DNA from: Kitasatospora gansuensis
Lineage (GTDB): Bacteria > Actinomycetota > Actinomycetes > Streptomycetales > Streptomycetaceae
Length of the DNA: 64,000 nucleotides
NCBI RefSeq assembly: GCF_014203705.1
Contig: NZ_JACHJR010000001.1
Location: 1,240,001-1,304,000, forward strand
Direction: 5' to 3'
This document shows positions 32,029-40,767 of this stretch, piece by piece. The notes under the pieces were generated by a model. That model saw only the letters and a program-made list of their open reading frames with translations, searched no databases and was not told the DNA's origin. Made by a program: the position numbers and the translations under genes. Numbering within the stretch: position 1 is the first letter of the stretch; every line of letters begins with the position of its first letter.

Positions 32029-33462
32029 TCAGCCCACCACCAGCGGCCGCGAGTGCCGCCCCGAACCCGGCGGCTGCGGGAGCTCCGCCTCCGGGGCGTA
32101 GCGGGCGGCCGGCGCCCGGAGCAGCCAGGCCCGCCCGGCCGGGGCGATCAGCTGCATCCGGTGCAGCAGGTCCAGCGCGTCCCGCCGAAAGGCCGTCAGA
32201 TCGGCCAGGTAGTCCCGGCGCCAGCCGGACCGCAGGCCGTACTCGTCGGTGACGTCGCCGAGCGCGCCGTCTATCAGGGCGTCCGGGATCAGCACCGCCG
32301 GGGGCGCGGCCTCGCCGGACAGCGGGCGCAGCTCCTCCACCAGCCGGGCGGCCAGCAGCAGCGCGGCCTGGGCCAGCGTGCCGGTGCCGGGCAGTGCCAG
32401 GTCGGTCAGCTCGTCGGCCGGGTCGAGCAGCGCGACTCCTTCGGCCCGGATCTCCGCCTCCAGGCCGAGGAACTCGGCGAACAGCTCGGCCTCCGGCTCC
32501 AGCCGCCCCTGCAGCCAGCGCCGCTGCTCCGGCGTCAGCTCGTCCAGCAGCACCACCGGCGTCTCGGCCAGCCGCCGCCGGACCGCCAGCGCCGGGCCCA
32601 CCGGGGCCGGTGCGGGCAGCGGGGCGAGCGCCCGGGCCAGCTCGGCGTCCGGCACCCCGTCGGCCGTCAGCACCTGCCACTCGGTCAGCTGCTGACGAAC
32701 CCCCGGCGCGTCCAGCGCGGCCGGCCGCCGCTCGGCCAGCGCGGCCAGCGCGAGCACCAGGGCGGCGTACGAGCCCGGGGTCCAGGCGGTGTCGGCGACC
32801 GGCGCCAGGGCGCGGCCGGGCAGCGGCGCCTTGTGCAGGCGGGCGTACCGGGCGCCGACGGTCAGCGGGTAGCCGAGCACGGTGGCGAAGCGCTCGGTCA
32901 GCCAGTCGGCGTGACGGACGATCAGCGGGAAGCCCGCGCCGTGCGGCCCGTCGGCGGTGACCAGCGGCTGGGCGGCGAGCAGCCGGGCGGCGGTGCGGCG
33001 CTCGACCGCGATCTCCTGCGGGGTGCTGCCCGGGGAGTGCTCGGGCTTGCGGTGCCGGCCGCGTCGGCCGCCGACCTCGGGTGCGCCGCGCCGGGCCAGT
33101 ACCCCGCTGCGGCGGCCGCCCTCCCGGGGCCGCAGGCCCGCCGGGTGATGGACCGTCGGGCCGTGCCACCAGCTCAGCTCGGCCCCGGCGCGCGGCCCGT
33201 CGGGCAGGGCGCCGCCCAGGTGCCTGGCGCCGTAGAGCCCGAACGCGGCGGTGAACAGCTCGTCGGCGGCCTCCGGTTCGGCGGCGGCCAGCCGATCCGC
33301 CAGCAGCTCGGCCACACCCCGAGGCACAGCCTGCGTGGGCGCAGCCTGCGCGGGCACTCCGGCGATCGCGTCGACGATGAGCAGCCCCGCCCCCGCCACG
33401 CGTCCACCCGTCACCGCCGCCGGTGCCTCCCCGGCCCCGGCCGCGTCCTCGTACCGCTCCAT
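32029..33462 (-). CDS. DUF2398 (TIGR02678)-like protein, orphan
   Basis: A 477-residue protein. The first 140 residues are Ala/Gly/Pro-rich and not recognisable. From about 145 the text follows the DUF2398 pattern: 'RRTAARLLAAQPLVTAD', 'FPLIVRHADWLTERFATVLG', 'YARLHKAP', then 'VVLLDELTPEQRRWLQGRLE' and near the end 'DALDLLHRMQLIAPAGRAWL' with 'PAARYAPEA'. DUF2398 proteins normally sit in four-gene SMC-type anti-plasmid (Wadjet-like) cassettes together with DUF2397, DUF2399 and an SMC ATPase. None of those partners is near; neighbours are a lipoprotein and a sterol desaturase. It is thus an orphan copy of unknown role. ATG 33462 (GTG 33471 possible). Confidence 0.55.
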   Translation of the reverse strand: MERYEDAAGAGEAPAAVTGGRVAGAGLLIVDAIAGVPAQAAPTQAVPRGVAELLADRLAAAEPEAADELFTAAFGLYGARHLGGALPDGPRAGAELSWWHGPTVHHPAGLRPREGGRRSGVLARRGAPEVGGRRGRHRKPEHSPGSTPQEIAVERRTAARLLAAQPLVTADGPHGAGFPLIVRHADWLTERFATVLGYPLTVGARYARLHKAPLPGRALAPVADTAWTPGSYAALVLALAALAERRPAALDAPGVRQQLTEWQVLTADGVPDAELARALAPLPAPAPVGPALAVRRRLAETPVVLLDELTPEQRRWLQGRLEPEAELFAEFLGLEAEIRAEGVALLDPADELTDLALPGTGTLAQAALLLAARLVEELRPLSGEAAPPAVLIPDALIDGALGDVTDEYGLRSGWRRDYLADLTAFRRDALDLLHRMQLIAPAGRAWLLRAPAARYAPEAELPQPPGSGRHSRPLVVG

Positions 33463-33601
33463 GTCGCCCACCAGAGTAGACGGTGGTCGACCCGCTCCGT
33501 GGCACCCGACCGGCGATCCGGCCGATTACCGTCGCACTCTTGCCTACGCGTCGGTAACAACCCCTTCCGCAGGCCGCCCGCTGTCACCTATCGTCCTGGG
33601 C

Positions 33602-34462
33602 ATGCCGAACCTGCCCAACGTCGTGCTGTGGTCGATACCCGCCTTCGTGCTGCTCACCGTCCTGGAGGTGGTCTCCTACCGCTTCCATCCGGACGAGGAG
33701 GAGCAGGGGTACACCGCCAAGGACACCGCGACCAGCCTCACCATGGGCCTGGGCAGCCTGGCCTTCGACGCCGCCTGGAAGATCCCGATCCTGGCGATCT
33801 ACTCCGCGCTGTACGAGCTGACGCCGTTCCGGGTGCCAGTGCTGTGGTGGACCGTGCCGCTGATGCTGCTGGCCCAGGACTTCTTCTACTACTGGTCGCA
33901 CCGGGGCCACCACGTGATCCGGATCCTCTGGGCCTGCCACGTGGTGCACCACTCCAGCAAGCACTACAACCTCTCCACCGCGCTGCGGCAGCCCTGGACC
34001 AGCGCGACCACCTGGGTGTTCTACGTCCCGATGATCCTGGCCGGGGTGCACCCCGCCGCGCTGGCGTTCTGCTCCTCGGCCAATCTGGTCTACCAGTTCT
34101 GGATCCACACCGAGCGGATCGACCGGCTGCCCCGCCCGCTGGAGTTCGTCTTCAACACGCCCTCGCACCACCGGGTGCACCACGCCTCGCAGGGCGGCTA
34201 CCTGGATCGGAACTTCGGCGGCATCCTGATCCTCTTCGACCGCCTGTTCGGCTCGTTCACCCCCGAGACCACCAAGCCGGTCTACGGGCTGACCAAGAAC
34301 CTGAGCACCCACAACCCGCTGCGGGTGGCCACCCACGAGTACGCCTCGATCGCCCGCGACCTGGCCGCCGCCACCACCTGGCGGGACCGGATCCGTCACC
34401 TCGTCAACGGCCCCGGCTGGCAGCCGGGCCCCACCGACCGCCCGGAGGGCACCACCGCATGA
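33602..34462 (+). CDS. sterol desaturase / fatty acid hydroxylase superfamily protein
   Basis: A 286-residue membrane enzyme with the eight-histidine di-iron pattern: 'YYWSHRGHH', 'HVVHHSSKHYN' and 'SHHRVHHASQGGYLDRN', plus three to four helices. This branch (alkylglycerol monooxygenase-like and bacterial sterol desaturase-like) oxidises C-H bonds of lipids using O2. ATG 33602 matches 'MPNLPNVVLWSIPAFVLLTV'. The stop overlaps the start of the YhhN gene (ATGA), so the pair is translationally coupled and may share a substrate. Divergent from the DUF2398-like gene across 139 bp. Confidence 0.9.
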   Translation: MPNLPNVVLWSIPAFVLLTVLEVVSYRFHPDEEEQGYTAKDTATSLTMGLGSLAFDAAWKIPILAIYSALYELTPFRVPVLWWTVPLMLLAQDFFYYWSHRGHHVIRILWACHVVHHSSKHYNLSTALRQPWTSATTWVFYVPMILAGVHPAALAFCSSANLVYQFWIHTERIDRLPRPLEFVFNTPSHHRVHHASQGGYLDRNFGGILILFDRLFGSFTPETTKPVYGLTKNLSTHNPLRVATHEYASIARDLAAATTWRDRIRHLVNGPGWQPGPTDRPEGTTA

Positions 34463-35151
34463 CCATCACCGGCCGACTCCGCACCGCCCGTGGCCTGCTC
34501 TCCGCCTTCGCGGTGACCTCCGCCGCCCACCTGGGGGCGATCGCCACCGGCGCCAGCGCGGTCCAGCACGCCACCAAGCCCGCGCTGATGCCGCTGCTGG
34601 CGGGGTGGGTGGCGGCCCGGGCGGAGCACGCGCCGAAGTTGCTGGTCCCCGCGCTGGGGTTCAGCACCGGTGGGGACGTGCTGCTCCAGGTCGGCGGGGA
34701 GGCCGCGTTCCTGGCCGGGATGGGCTCGTTCGCGGCGGCGCACATCTGCTACGTGACCATGTTCGTGAAGCTCGGGGCGCTGGGCGACCGGCGGCGCACG
34801 GTGCTCACCGCGCTGGCGTACGCGGCGGCCTGGGGCGTGATGATCAGTCAGCTCTGGCCCGGGCTCGGCGACCTGAAGATCCCGGTCGCGATCTACAGCC
34901 TGCTGCTCTCCTCGACCGCGGTCAGCTCGGCCGGCCTCGGCTGGCGGACCGGCCTGGGCGGGGCGCTGTTCCTGCTCTCGGACACCCTGATCGCCACCGA
35001 GATCGCCGAGTGGAAGGCACTGCCCGGCCACGGCTTCTGGATCATGGCGACCTACATCACGGCGCAGTACCTGCTGGCCGAGGGCACCATCCGGGCCACC
35101 CGGCCCGAGGACGTACCGCTCAGCGCCCCGCTGGCGGCAGCGGGGCGCTGA
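34459..35151 (+). CDS. YhhN/TMEM86-family membrane protein (lysoplasmalogenase-like)
   Basis: A 230-residue polytopic membrane protein with about eight helices. The family signature 'HATKPALMPLLAGWVA' and 'FSTGGDVLLQVGG', with the polar residues Lys, Asp and Asp in membrane context, and 'LLSDTLIATEIAEW' are typical of YhhN. Eukaryotic TMEM86 proteins of this family hydrolyse the vinyl-ether bond of lysoplasmalogen. Coupled to the desaturase by ATGA overlap. The next gene is convergent. Confidence 0.85.
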   Translation: MTITGRLRTARGLLSAFAVTSAAHLGAIATGASAVQHATKPALMPLLAGWVAARAEHAPKLLVPALGFSTGGDVLLQVGGEAAFLAGMGSFAAAHICYVTMFVKLGALGDRRRTVLTALAYAAAWGVMISQLWPGLGDLKIPVAIYSLLLSSTAVSSAGLGWRTGLGGALFLLSDTLIATEIAEWKALPGHGFWIMATYITAQYLLAEGTIRATRPEDVPLSAPLAAAGR

Positions 35152-35158
35152 CGGCGGG

Positions 35159-35686
35159 TCAGAGGGCGGTCCGGCGCCGGAGCAGCCAGAAGCCGCCGAC
35201 CCCGGCGCTGACCAGGGCCCCGCCGGCCACCAGGTCGGCCGGGTCGGTCCGGACCGACCCGCCCAGGCCGGTCTTCACCGGGCCGGTCGGCAGCTTGCCT
35301 CCGCCTGCGTGCGAGGCGGCCTGGACCTCGACCGCGCCGGTGAAGGTGTCCCCGTTCGGGCAGCTGCCGTCGATGCCCCAACTGGAGCTCCGGCCCGCCT
35401 TGGAGGCGAACTCCTCCTTCGAGGCGAGCAGCGCCTTGCCGCTGTACTTGCCGTCCGGACCGACCGTCAGGGTCGCGCTGCCGGTGGAGAAAGCCTGCGA
35501 GTTGGCGGTGATGGTCTTCACCGAGCTGGTCTCACAGGTGACGCTCACCGTCACGCTCTGGCCGGGCCCGGTCTCGGCGGGGTGCACCCAGGCGGGCTCG
35601 ACGCTCTTGGCCGAGGCCGACCCGGCCGCGATCCCGAGCAGGGCGGCGGCGCCCAGCAGCGTGGTGGCCGTACGCGAAGCGCGCAT
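35159..35686 (-). CDS. secreted, membrane-anchored hypothetical protein
   Basis: A 175-residue exported protein: signal 'MRASRTATTLLGAAALLGIA' with cleavage after 'ASA', a Thr/Ser-rich Ig-like domain ('GPGQSVTVSVTCETSSVKTI', 'GIDGSCPNGDTF' with two Cys), a Gly-rich linker and a C-terminal helix 'VAGGALVSAGVGGFWLLRRR'. This tail (helix followed by Arg) is that of Streptomyces surface proteins retained in the membrane; the sequence 'LPTGP' is not a proper LPxTG sortase site. ATG 35686 follows GGAGGTACGGC. Convergent with the YhhN gene, 7 bp apart. Function unknown. Confidence 0.75.
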   Translation of the reverse strand: MRASRTATTLLGAAALLGIAAGSASAKSVEPAWVHPAETGPGQSVTVSVTCETSSVKTITANSQAFSTGSATLTVGPDGKYSGKALLASKEEFASKAGRSSSWGIDGSCPNGDTFTGAVEVQAASHAGGGKLPTGPVKTGLGGSVRTDPADLVAGGALVSAGVGGFWLLRRRTAL

Positions 35687-35821
35687 GCCGTACCTCCAGG
35701 TTCTCGGGCGCAGCACGGGGACTCCGTCGTCCGCGTATTCGAACAGCTACACCCTGTCACCTGTGACGCTAGGCAGCCCCGCCCCGGACGGCCACCCATC
35801 GGGCCCATCCGGGGGGCGCAC

Positions 35822-36625
35822 TCAGAGGTCCAGGTCCACGACCACCGGCGCGTGGTCGGAGGTGCCCTTGCCCTTCCGGGCCTCGCGGTCCACGTAACTG
35901 TCCGTCACCGCGTCGGCGAACGGCTTGTTCGCGTACGTGAGGTCGATCCGGATGCCGAGGTTCTTCGGGAAGCCGAGCGCCCGGTAGTCCCAGAAGGTGT
36001 ACGGGCGGTCGTACTTGAGGGCGCGCGGCATGACGTCCTGCAGCCCGGCCTCGCGCAGTGCGGCCAGCGCGGCCCGCTCGACGGGGGTGACGTGGGTCTG
36101 CCCGGCGAACACGGCGGGGTCGTAGACGTCCTCGTCGGTGGGCGCCACGTTGAAGTCGCCGAGCACCGCGAACGGGCGCTCGCCCGCCGCGTCCTCGAGC
36201 ACCGCCTTGCGCAGGGCCTCCAGCCACTCCAGCTTGTAGTGGAAGTGCGCGTGGTCGACCTCGCGGCCGTTCGGCACGTACACCGACCAGACCCGGACCG
36301 GACCGCAGGTGGCGGCGATCGCCCGGGGCTCGGTGTCGGGGATCAGCGCACCCTCGGCCAGGAAGCCGGGCTGCTCGGGCAGGTCACGGACGACGTCCTC
36401 GAGGCCGATCCTGGAGAGGATCGCCACGCCGTTCCACCGGCCGCTGCCGTAGGCGGCGGTGTCGTAGCCGAGCTCCTTGACCGCCTCGTACGGGAAGGCG
36501 TCCGAGGCGCACTTGAGCTCCTGGAGGCAGAGCACGTCGGGCTTGGCCGACTCCAGCCACTCCAGCAGCTTGGGCAGCCGCGCGGTGACGGAGTTGATGT
36601 TCCAGGTGGCGATGCGGACGGTCAC
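35822..36625 (-). CDS. xthA: exodeoxyribonuclease III
   Basis: A 267-residue EEP-family nuclease with intact motifs: 'RIATWNINSV' (Asn), 'VLCLQELKCA' (catalytic Glu), 'VYVPNGREVD', 'LGDFNVAPTDEDVYDP' (Asp/Asn) and 'SDHAPVVVDL' (terminal His). It would act as AP endonuclease and 3'-5' exonuclease in base excision repair. GTG 36625 gives the normal N-terminus 'MTVRIATWNINS'; a longer frame to 36685 adds non-family sequence. A hairpin that ends the GGT gene lies just upstream. Confidence 0.93.
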   Translation of the reverse strand: MTVRIATWNINSVTARLPKLLEWLESAKPDVLCLQELKCASDAFPYEAVKELGYDTAAYGSGRWNGVAILSRIGLEDVVRDLPEQPGFLAEGALIPDTEPRAIAATCGPVRVWSVYVPNGREVDHAHFHYKLEWLEALRKAVLEDAAGERPFAVLGDFNVAPTDEDVYDPAVFAGQTHVTPVERAALAALREAGLQDVMPRALKYDRPYTFWDYRALGFPKNLGIRIDLTYANKPFADAVTDSYVDREARKGKGTSDHAPVVVDLDL

Positions 36626-36650
36626 GGCGGGCGGCCTTCCCGATGGGTGC

Positions 36651-36692
36651 TTCGGACGAGGGTGGGCACCCGCGGGGGTGCCCACCTCCGAA
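36651..36692 (-). terminator. terminator of the gamma-glutamyltransferase gene
   Basis: A 10-bp perfect stem GGTGGGCACC/GGTGCCCACC (36661-36670 with 36677-36686) with a 6-base loop, extended by TTCGGA/TCCGAA (36651-36656 with 36687-36692) around a 4-base bulge. It sits between the GGT stop and the xthA start, both on the minus strand. There is no U-tract, as is common for terminators in this kind of genome. Confidence 0.6.
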
Positions 36693-36716
36693 CATACCGC
36701 CCGACACCGACAGCAA

Positions 36717-38501
36717 TCAGCGGGTCGGGTGCACCACCGCCGCCGAGCCGCCGCCCCGGCGGGTCGGCTCGGCCGCCGCGATCCAGCGGCCGTCCGGCAG
36801 CCGCTCGACGCCGGTGGCGGCGCCGATCTCCGGGTTGAGCACGAAGCTGTGGCCGAGCGCCTCCAGGCCGGCCCGCTCGGGGCCGGCCAGGAAGGCCGGT
36901 TCGGCCTGGCTGGCGGCGGTGTTGCGCTGGCTGGCCCGGGGCGCGGCGATCGCCTGTTCCAGCGTCAGGCCCCGGTCCAGGCGGCCGAGCAGCACCTGCA
37001 GCACGGTGGTGATGATGGTCGAACCGCCGGGCGTGCCGACCGCGACCACCGGCTTGCCGCCCTTGAGCACCATGGTCGGCGAGATCGAGGAGCGCGGCCG
37101 CTTGCCCGGCCCCGGCAGGTTGGGGTCGGGCACCCCGGCGGTGGCGGGGGCGAAGGAGAAGTCGGTCAGCTCGTTGTTGAGCAGGAAGCCCCGGCCCGGC
37201 ACGGTGATGCCGCTGCCGCCGGTCTGCTCCAGGGTCAGGGTGTACGCGACCACGTTGCCCCAGCGGTCGGCCACCGTCAGGTGGGTGGTGCTCGGGCCCT
37301 CGTGGGTCTCCGGCACCGCCTGGCCGCCGGTGGCGCAGGCCACCGGGTGGTACGGGTCACCGGGGGCGAGCGGGCTGGTCAGCGCCTTGACCGGGTCGAT
37401 CAGGCAGGCCCGGGCGGCGGTGAACTCGTCGCTCAGCAGCTGACGGGTCGGCACCTGGGAGAACGCCGGGTCACCCACCCAGCGGCCCCGGTCGGCGAAC
37501 GCGATCCGGCTGGAGTCCAGGTACCGGTGCAGGTACTGGGTGGCGCTCACCGCGCCGAGGTCACTGTGCTCCAGGATGCCGAGGGCCTCGCCGACCGTGG
37601 TCCCGCCGGAGGAGGACGGCGCCATCCCGTAGACGTCGTAGCCCCGGTAGTCGACGTGGGTCGGCTGACGCTGGATCACCCGGTAGTCGGCCAGGTCCTT
37701 GCCGTCCACCTTGCCGGGCCGGGCGTTCCAGCCGGAGGCCGGGTCGACCGGCGGGTGCTGGAGGGTGCGGACCACATCGGCGGCCAGCTCGCCCCGGTAG
37801 AAGGTCTGGATGCCCTTGCGGCCCAGTTCCCGGTAGGTGGCGGCGAGTTCGGGGTTGCGGAAGGTCGAGCCGAGCACCGGGAGCTTGCCGCCCGGCAGGA
37901 ACAGCTTCCCGGTGTCCGGGAAGGCCCGGAACCTGGTCTCGTTCAGCGCGGTCTGGTCGACGAAGGTCTGGTCGACGGTGAAGCCACGGTCCGCCAACTT
38001 GGCGGCGGGCTTCAGGACTTCGTCCAGATCCCGGCTCCCCCACAGCTCCAGCGCCTTCGCCCAGGTGGCCGGTGCGCCGGGCACCCCGACGCTCAGCCCG
38101 CTGGTCACCGCGTCCGCGAAGGCCAGCGGCTTGCCGTTCTCCTGGAACAGCGTCTCGCCCGCCGTCCGCCCGGCCACCTCGCGGCCGTCCAGCGTCTCCA
38201 CCCGCCCGGTGCGGGCGTCGTAGTGGACGAAGTAGCCGCCCCCGCCGATGCCGGCCGAGTACGGCTCGGTCACCCCGAGCGCGGCGGCGGTGGCCACGGC
38301 CGCGTCCACCGCGTTGCCCCCGCGCCGCAGCACCTCGAGGCCGACGGCGGTGGCGTCGGCGTCCACGCTGGCCACCGCACCGCCCCAGCCGACCGCCTCG
38401 GGCACCTTGGGCGGCGGGCCCGGCCGGGCCTGCGCGGGGGTGGCCAGGGTGCAGATCAACGCCCCGGCGAGGGTGAGCTGGGCGAGCCTGGTCAGTCGCA
38501 T
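36717..38501 (-). CDS. ggt: gamma-glutamyltransferase (secreted)
   Basis: A 594-residue Ntn-hydrolase. Signal peptide 'MRLTRLAQLTLAGALICTLA' ending 'TPAQA'. The nucleophile Thr, at which the precursor self-cleaves, is in 'STTHLTVADRWGNVVAYTLT' and the substrate-binding 'MAPSSSGGTTVGEAL' and 'NNELTDFSF' are present, so it looks active. It would cleave gamma-glutamyl amides such as glutathione outside the cell. ATG 38501 is preceded by AGGAGGACTC. Divergent from the alpha/beta hydrolase gene across 198 bp; both products are exported. Confidence 0.93.
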   Translation of the reverse strand: MRLTRLAQLTLAGALICTLATPAQARPGPPPKVPEAVGWGGAVASVDADATAVGLEVLRRGGNAVDAAVATAAALGVTEPYSAGIGGGGYFVHYDARTGRVETLDGREVAGRTAGETLFQENGKPLAFADAVTSGLSVGVPGAPATWAKALELWGSRDLDEVLKPAAKLADRGFTVDQTFVDQTALNETRFRAFPDTGKLFLPGGKLPVLGSTFRNPELAATYRELGRKGIQTFYRGELAADVVRTLQHPPVDPASGWNARPGKVDGKDLADYRVIQRQPTHVDYRGYDVYGMAPSSSGGTTVGEALGILEHSDLGAVSATQYLHRYLDSSRIAFADRGRWVGDPAFSQVPTRQLLSDEFTAARACLIDPVKALTSPLAPGDPYHPVACATGGQAVPETHEGPSTTHLTVADRWGNVVAYTLTLEQTGGSGITVPGRGFLLNNELTDFSFAPATAGVPDPNLPGPGKRPRSSISPTMVLKGGKPVVAVGTPGGSTIITTVLQVLLGRLDRGLTLEQAIAAPRASQRNTAASQAEPAFLAGPERAGLEALGHSFVLNPEIGAATGVERLPDGRWIAAAEPTRRGGGSAAVVHPTR

Positions 38502-38699
38502 GAGTCCTCCTGGGACGGCGTCAACTCCTCGTTCTTTCACAGCCGGTGGCGACGGCACAACGCGTCTTCGCGCCACTACCCGCCGGTAGTTTCGTTATCG
38601 GTCCGGTACCTGCCAACGAGTTACTGACAGTGCGTCTGATTGGTTACCGTCCAGTCACAAGGTCCTGCACCCCCACCCCCGCAGCGCCAGGAGTCCCCC

Positions 38700-40328
38700 A
38701 TGCCCGCACGCACCCGCCTGCCCGTACGCAACCGCGCCGCCGCGCTCGCGCTGGCCACCGCCCTGCTCGCCACCGCCCCGCTCGCCCTGGCGCCCGCCGC
38801 CCAGGCGTCGACGGTCACCCAGTCGGCCCAGTCCGGGCTGCGCTTCACCGACATCCCCGGCTCGGAGGGCGTGGTCCTCAAGGGCAACGTGTACGAGCCC
38901 GCCGACGGCGCCGCCCGGCACCCACTGGTGGTGCTGCCCTCCTCCTGGGGCGTCAACGACCTGGAGTACCTCGCGCAGGCCAAGCAACTCGCCGACGCCG
39001 GTTACGTGGTGGTCAGCTACACCCCGCGCGGCTTCTGGGGCTCGGGCGGGAGGATCGAGGTGGCCGGGCCGCCCGACATCGCCGACCTGTCCAAGGTGAT
39101 CGACTGGTCCCTGGCCAACACCAGCGCCGACCCGGCCCGGATCGGCGCCGCCGGGATCTCCTACGGCGCCGGGATCAGCCTGCTCGGCTCCGCCTTCGAC
39201 CCCCGGATCAAGGTCGTCGCCGCCCTCAGCGGCTGGGCCGACCTGGCCGACTCGCTGTTCAGCGACGAGACCCAACACCTGCAGTCCGCCGGGGTGCTGG
39301 CGATCGCGGGTTACCTCACCGGGCGGCCCGGCAGCGAGCTCCAGGAGCAGCTGACCGCCTTCTTCGGCAGTGACTTCGAGAACGAGGCCAAGCTGCGGGC
39401 CTGGGCAGCCAAGCGCTCCGCCGCGACCTACCTGGACCGGATCAACGCCAACGGCACCGCTGTGCTGCTCGCCAACGCCTGGGGCGACTCGATCTTCCCG
39501 CCCAACCAACTGACGGGCTTCTACGAGAAGTTGACCGGCCCCAAGCGGCTGGAACTGCGCCCCGGCGACCACGCCACCGCCGAGGCCACCGGCCTGGCCG
39601 GGCTGCCCAACGACGTCTGGTCCACCACCCACGCCTGGCTCGACCACTACCTCAAGGGCACCGACAACGGCATCGACCGGGCCAAGCCGGTCCGGCTCAA
39701 GCCCCAACTCCAGGACGGCTACGAGGAGTACGCCAGCTGGGCCGCCGTCACCGGCTCCACCCGGAGGCTCGGCCTCGGCGAGCGCGACTGGCTGAACACC
39801 GGCTCCCTGGCGGCCGGCACCGACACCGGCTGGCGCACCCCGATCGCCACCGGCCTGGACTCCGGCGCCGACGGCGGGGTGGTCTTCCTCAGCAACCTCG
39901 CCGAGCAGTTCCTCAAGCTCCCGCCGCTGGTCTCCGTCCCGCTGCTGCCCCGGCCGGTGGCCGCCGTCTGGCAGTCCGAGCCGTACGCCACCCGCCAGCA
40001 ACTGCGCGGCACCGTCCGGGTCCACCTCGGCGTCACCCCCTCCGCCGCACGCGGCAGCCTGGTCGCCTACCTCTACGACGTGGACGGGCTCGGCGTCGGC
40101 AAGCTGATCACCCACGCCCCGTACACCTTCCTCGACCACGCCGCCCCGTTCACCGCCGACTTCCCGCTCCAGGCCACCGCCTACGACGTCCCGGCCGACC
40201 ACCGCCTCGCCCTGGTGGTCGACACCGTCGACCCGCTGTACATCACGCACAACCCGGCCTGGTCCTCGCTCACCTTCACCTCACCGGCGGCCGACCCGTC
40301 CTGGGTCTCGATCCCGCTGCGCGGCTAG
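38700..40328 (+). CDS. secreted alpha/beta hydrolase of the CocE/NonD or X-Pro dipeptidyl-peptidase type
   Basis: A 542-residue protein. The N-terminus has a signal peptide ('LALATALLATAPLALAPAA' then 'QAS'). The hydrolase domain shows the Ser nucleophile in 'GISYGAGISLLG', the acid in 'NAWGDSIFPP' and the His in 'LRPGDHATAEA'; the C-terminal beta-sandwich ('RGTVRVHLGVTPSAARGSLV', 'YDVDGLGVG') is the domain found in PepX/CocE. Extracellular peptidase or esterase; exact substrate unknown. ATG 38700 is preceded by AGGAG. Confidence 0.88.
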   Translation: MPARTRLPVRNRAAALALATALLATAPLALAPAAQASTVTQSAQSGLRFTDIPGSEGVVLKGNVYEPADGAARHPLVVLPSSWGVNDLEYLAQAKQLADAGYVVVSYTPRGFWGSGGRIEVAGPPDIADLSKVIDWSLANTSADPARIGAAGISYGAGISLLGSAFDPRIKVVAALSGWADLADSLFSDETQHLQSAGVLAIAGYLTGRPGSELQEQLTAFFGSDFENEAKLRAWAAKRSAATYLDRINANGTAVLLANAWGDSIFPPNQLTGFYEKLTGPKRLELRPGDHATAEATGLAGLPNDVWSTTHAWLDHYLKGTDNGIDRAKPVRLKPQLQDGYEEYASWAAVTGSTRRLGLGERDWLNTGSLAAGTDTGWRTPIATGLDSGADGGVVFLSNLAEQFLKLPPLVSVPLLPRPVAAVWQSEPYATRQQLRGTVRVHLGVTPSAARGSLVAYLYDVDGLGVGKLITHAPYTFLDHAAPFTADFPLQATAYDVPADHRLALVVDTVDPLYITHNPAWSSLTFTSPAADPSWVSIPLRG

Positions 40329-40332
40329 GCCC

Positions 40333-40743
40333 TCACGGGGTCCCGGCGGTGCCGAAGGGGTTGTCGATGAGGTAGCGCCAGTAACCGTCGGGGCCCCGGC
40401 GGGCGACGTCGGTCGCGGTGCCGGTGAGGTGGACCGGGCTGCCGTCGGGACCGGTGCCGGTGATGGTCCAGTCGACCACCAGGAGAGCGATCTCGTCGGC
40501 GGTGTAGGCGTGCCGGACCTGGACGGTGATGGGGAGACCGAGTGCGAGGAACCCGGTGATGGCGGCGTGGATGCCGGGGCCGGTGACCGGCCGGCCCGGC
40601 TCGGGGACGAACACGGCGCCCGGCTCGTAGACCTGCTGGACCAGGTCGGGGTCCCCGGAGTTGAAGGCGGCGGCGAAGACGGCCGGGTGTTGCCGGGGGT
40701 CGGTGGTCAGGGCGAGAGTGTGGGCATGCGCAGAAGTGGTCAT
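40333..40743 (-). CDS. SnoaL-like / NTF2-fold protein
   Basis: A 136-residue protein with the SnoaL/DUF4440 pattern: 'HPAVFAAAFNSGDPDLVQQV', 'YEPGAVFVPEPGRPVTGPGI', 'ALLVVDWTITGTGPDGSPV' and 'GYWRYLIDNPFG'. Members are often stress-related small-molecule enzymes or binding proteins. ATG 40743 is only 25 bases from the divergent HxlR start, so the two starts share a very short regulatory region. Convergent with the hydrolase gene, 4 bp apart. Role unknown. Confidence 0.85.
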   Translation of the reverse strand: MTTSAHAHTLALTTDPRQHPAVFAAAFNSGDPDLVQQVYEPGAVFVPEPGRPVTGPGIHAAITGFLALGLPITVQVRHAYTADEIALLVVDWTITGTGPDGSPVHLTGTATDVARRGPDGYWRYLIDNPFGTAGTP

Positions 40744-40767
40744 GACGGCAGTGAACTCGGCGGCGGC

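Noticed and set aside
32029..33462. Complete Wadjet-type anti-plasmid system
   Set aside because: Only a DUF2398-like gene is present; no DUF2397, DUF2399 or SMC gene was found within the window.
35159..35686. LPxTG sortase substrate
   Set aside because: 'LPTGP' lacks the proper order of the sortase motif and lies too far from the C-terminal helix; only the helix plus Arg tail is supported.
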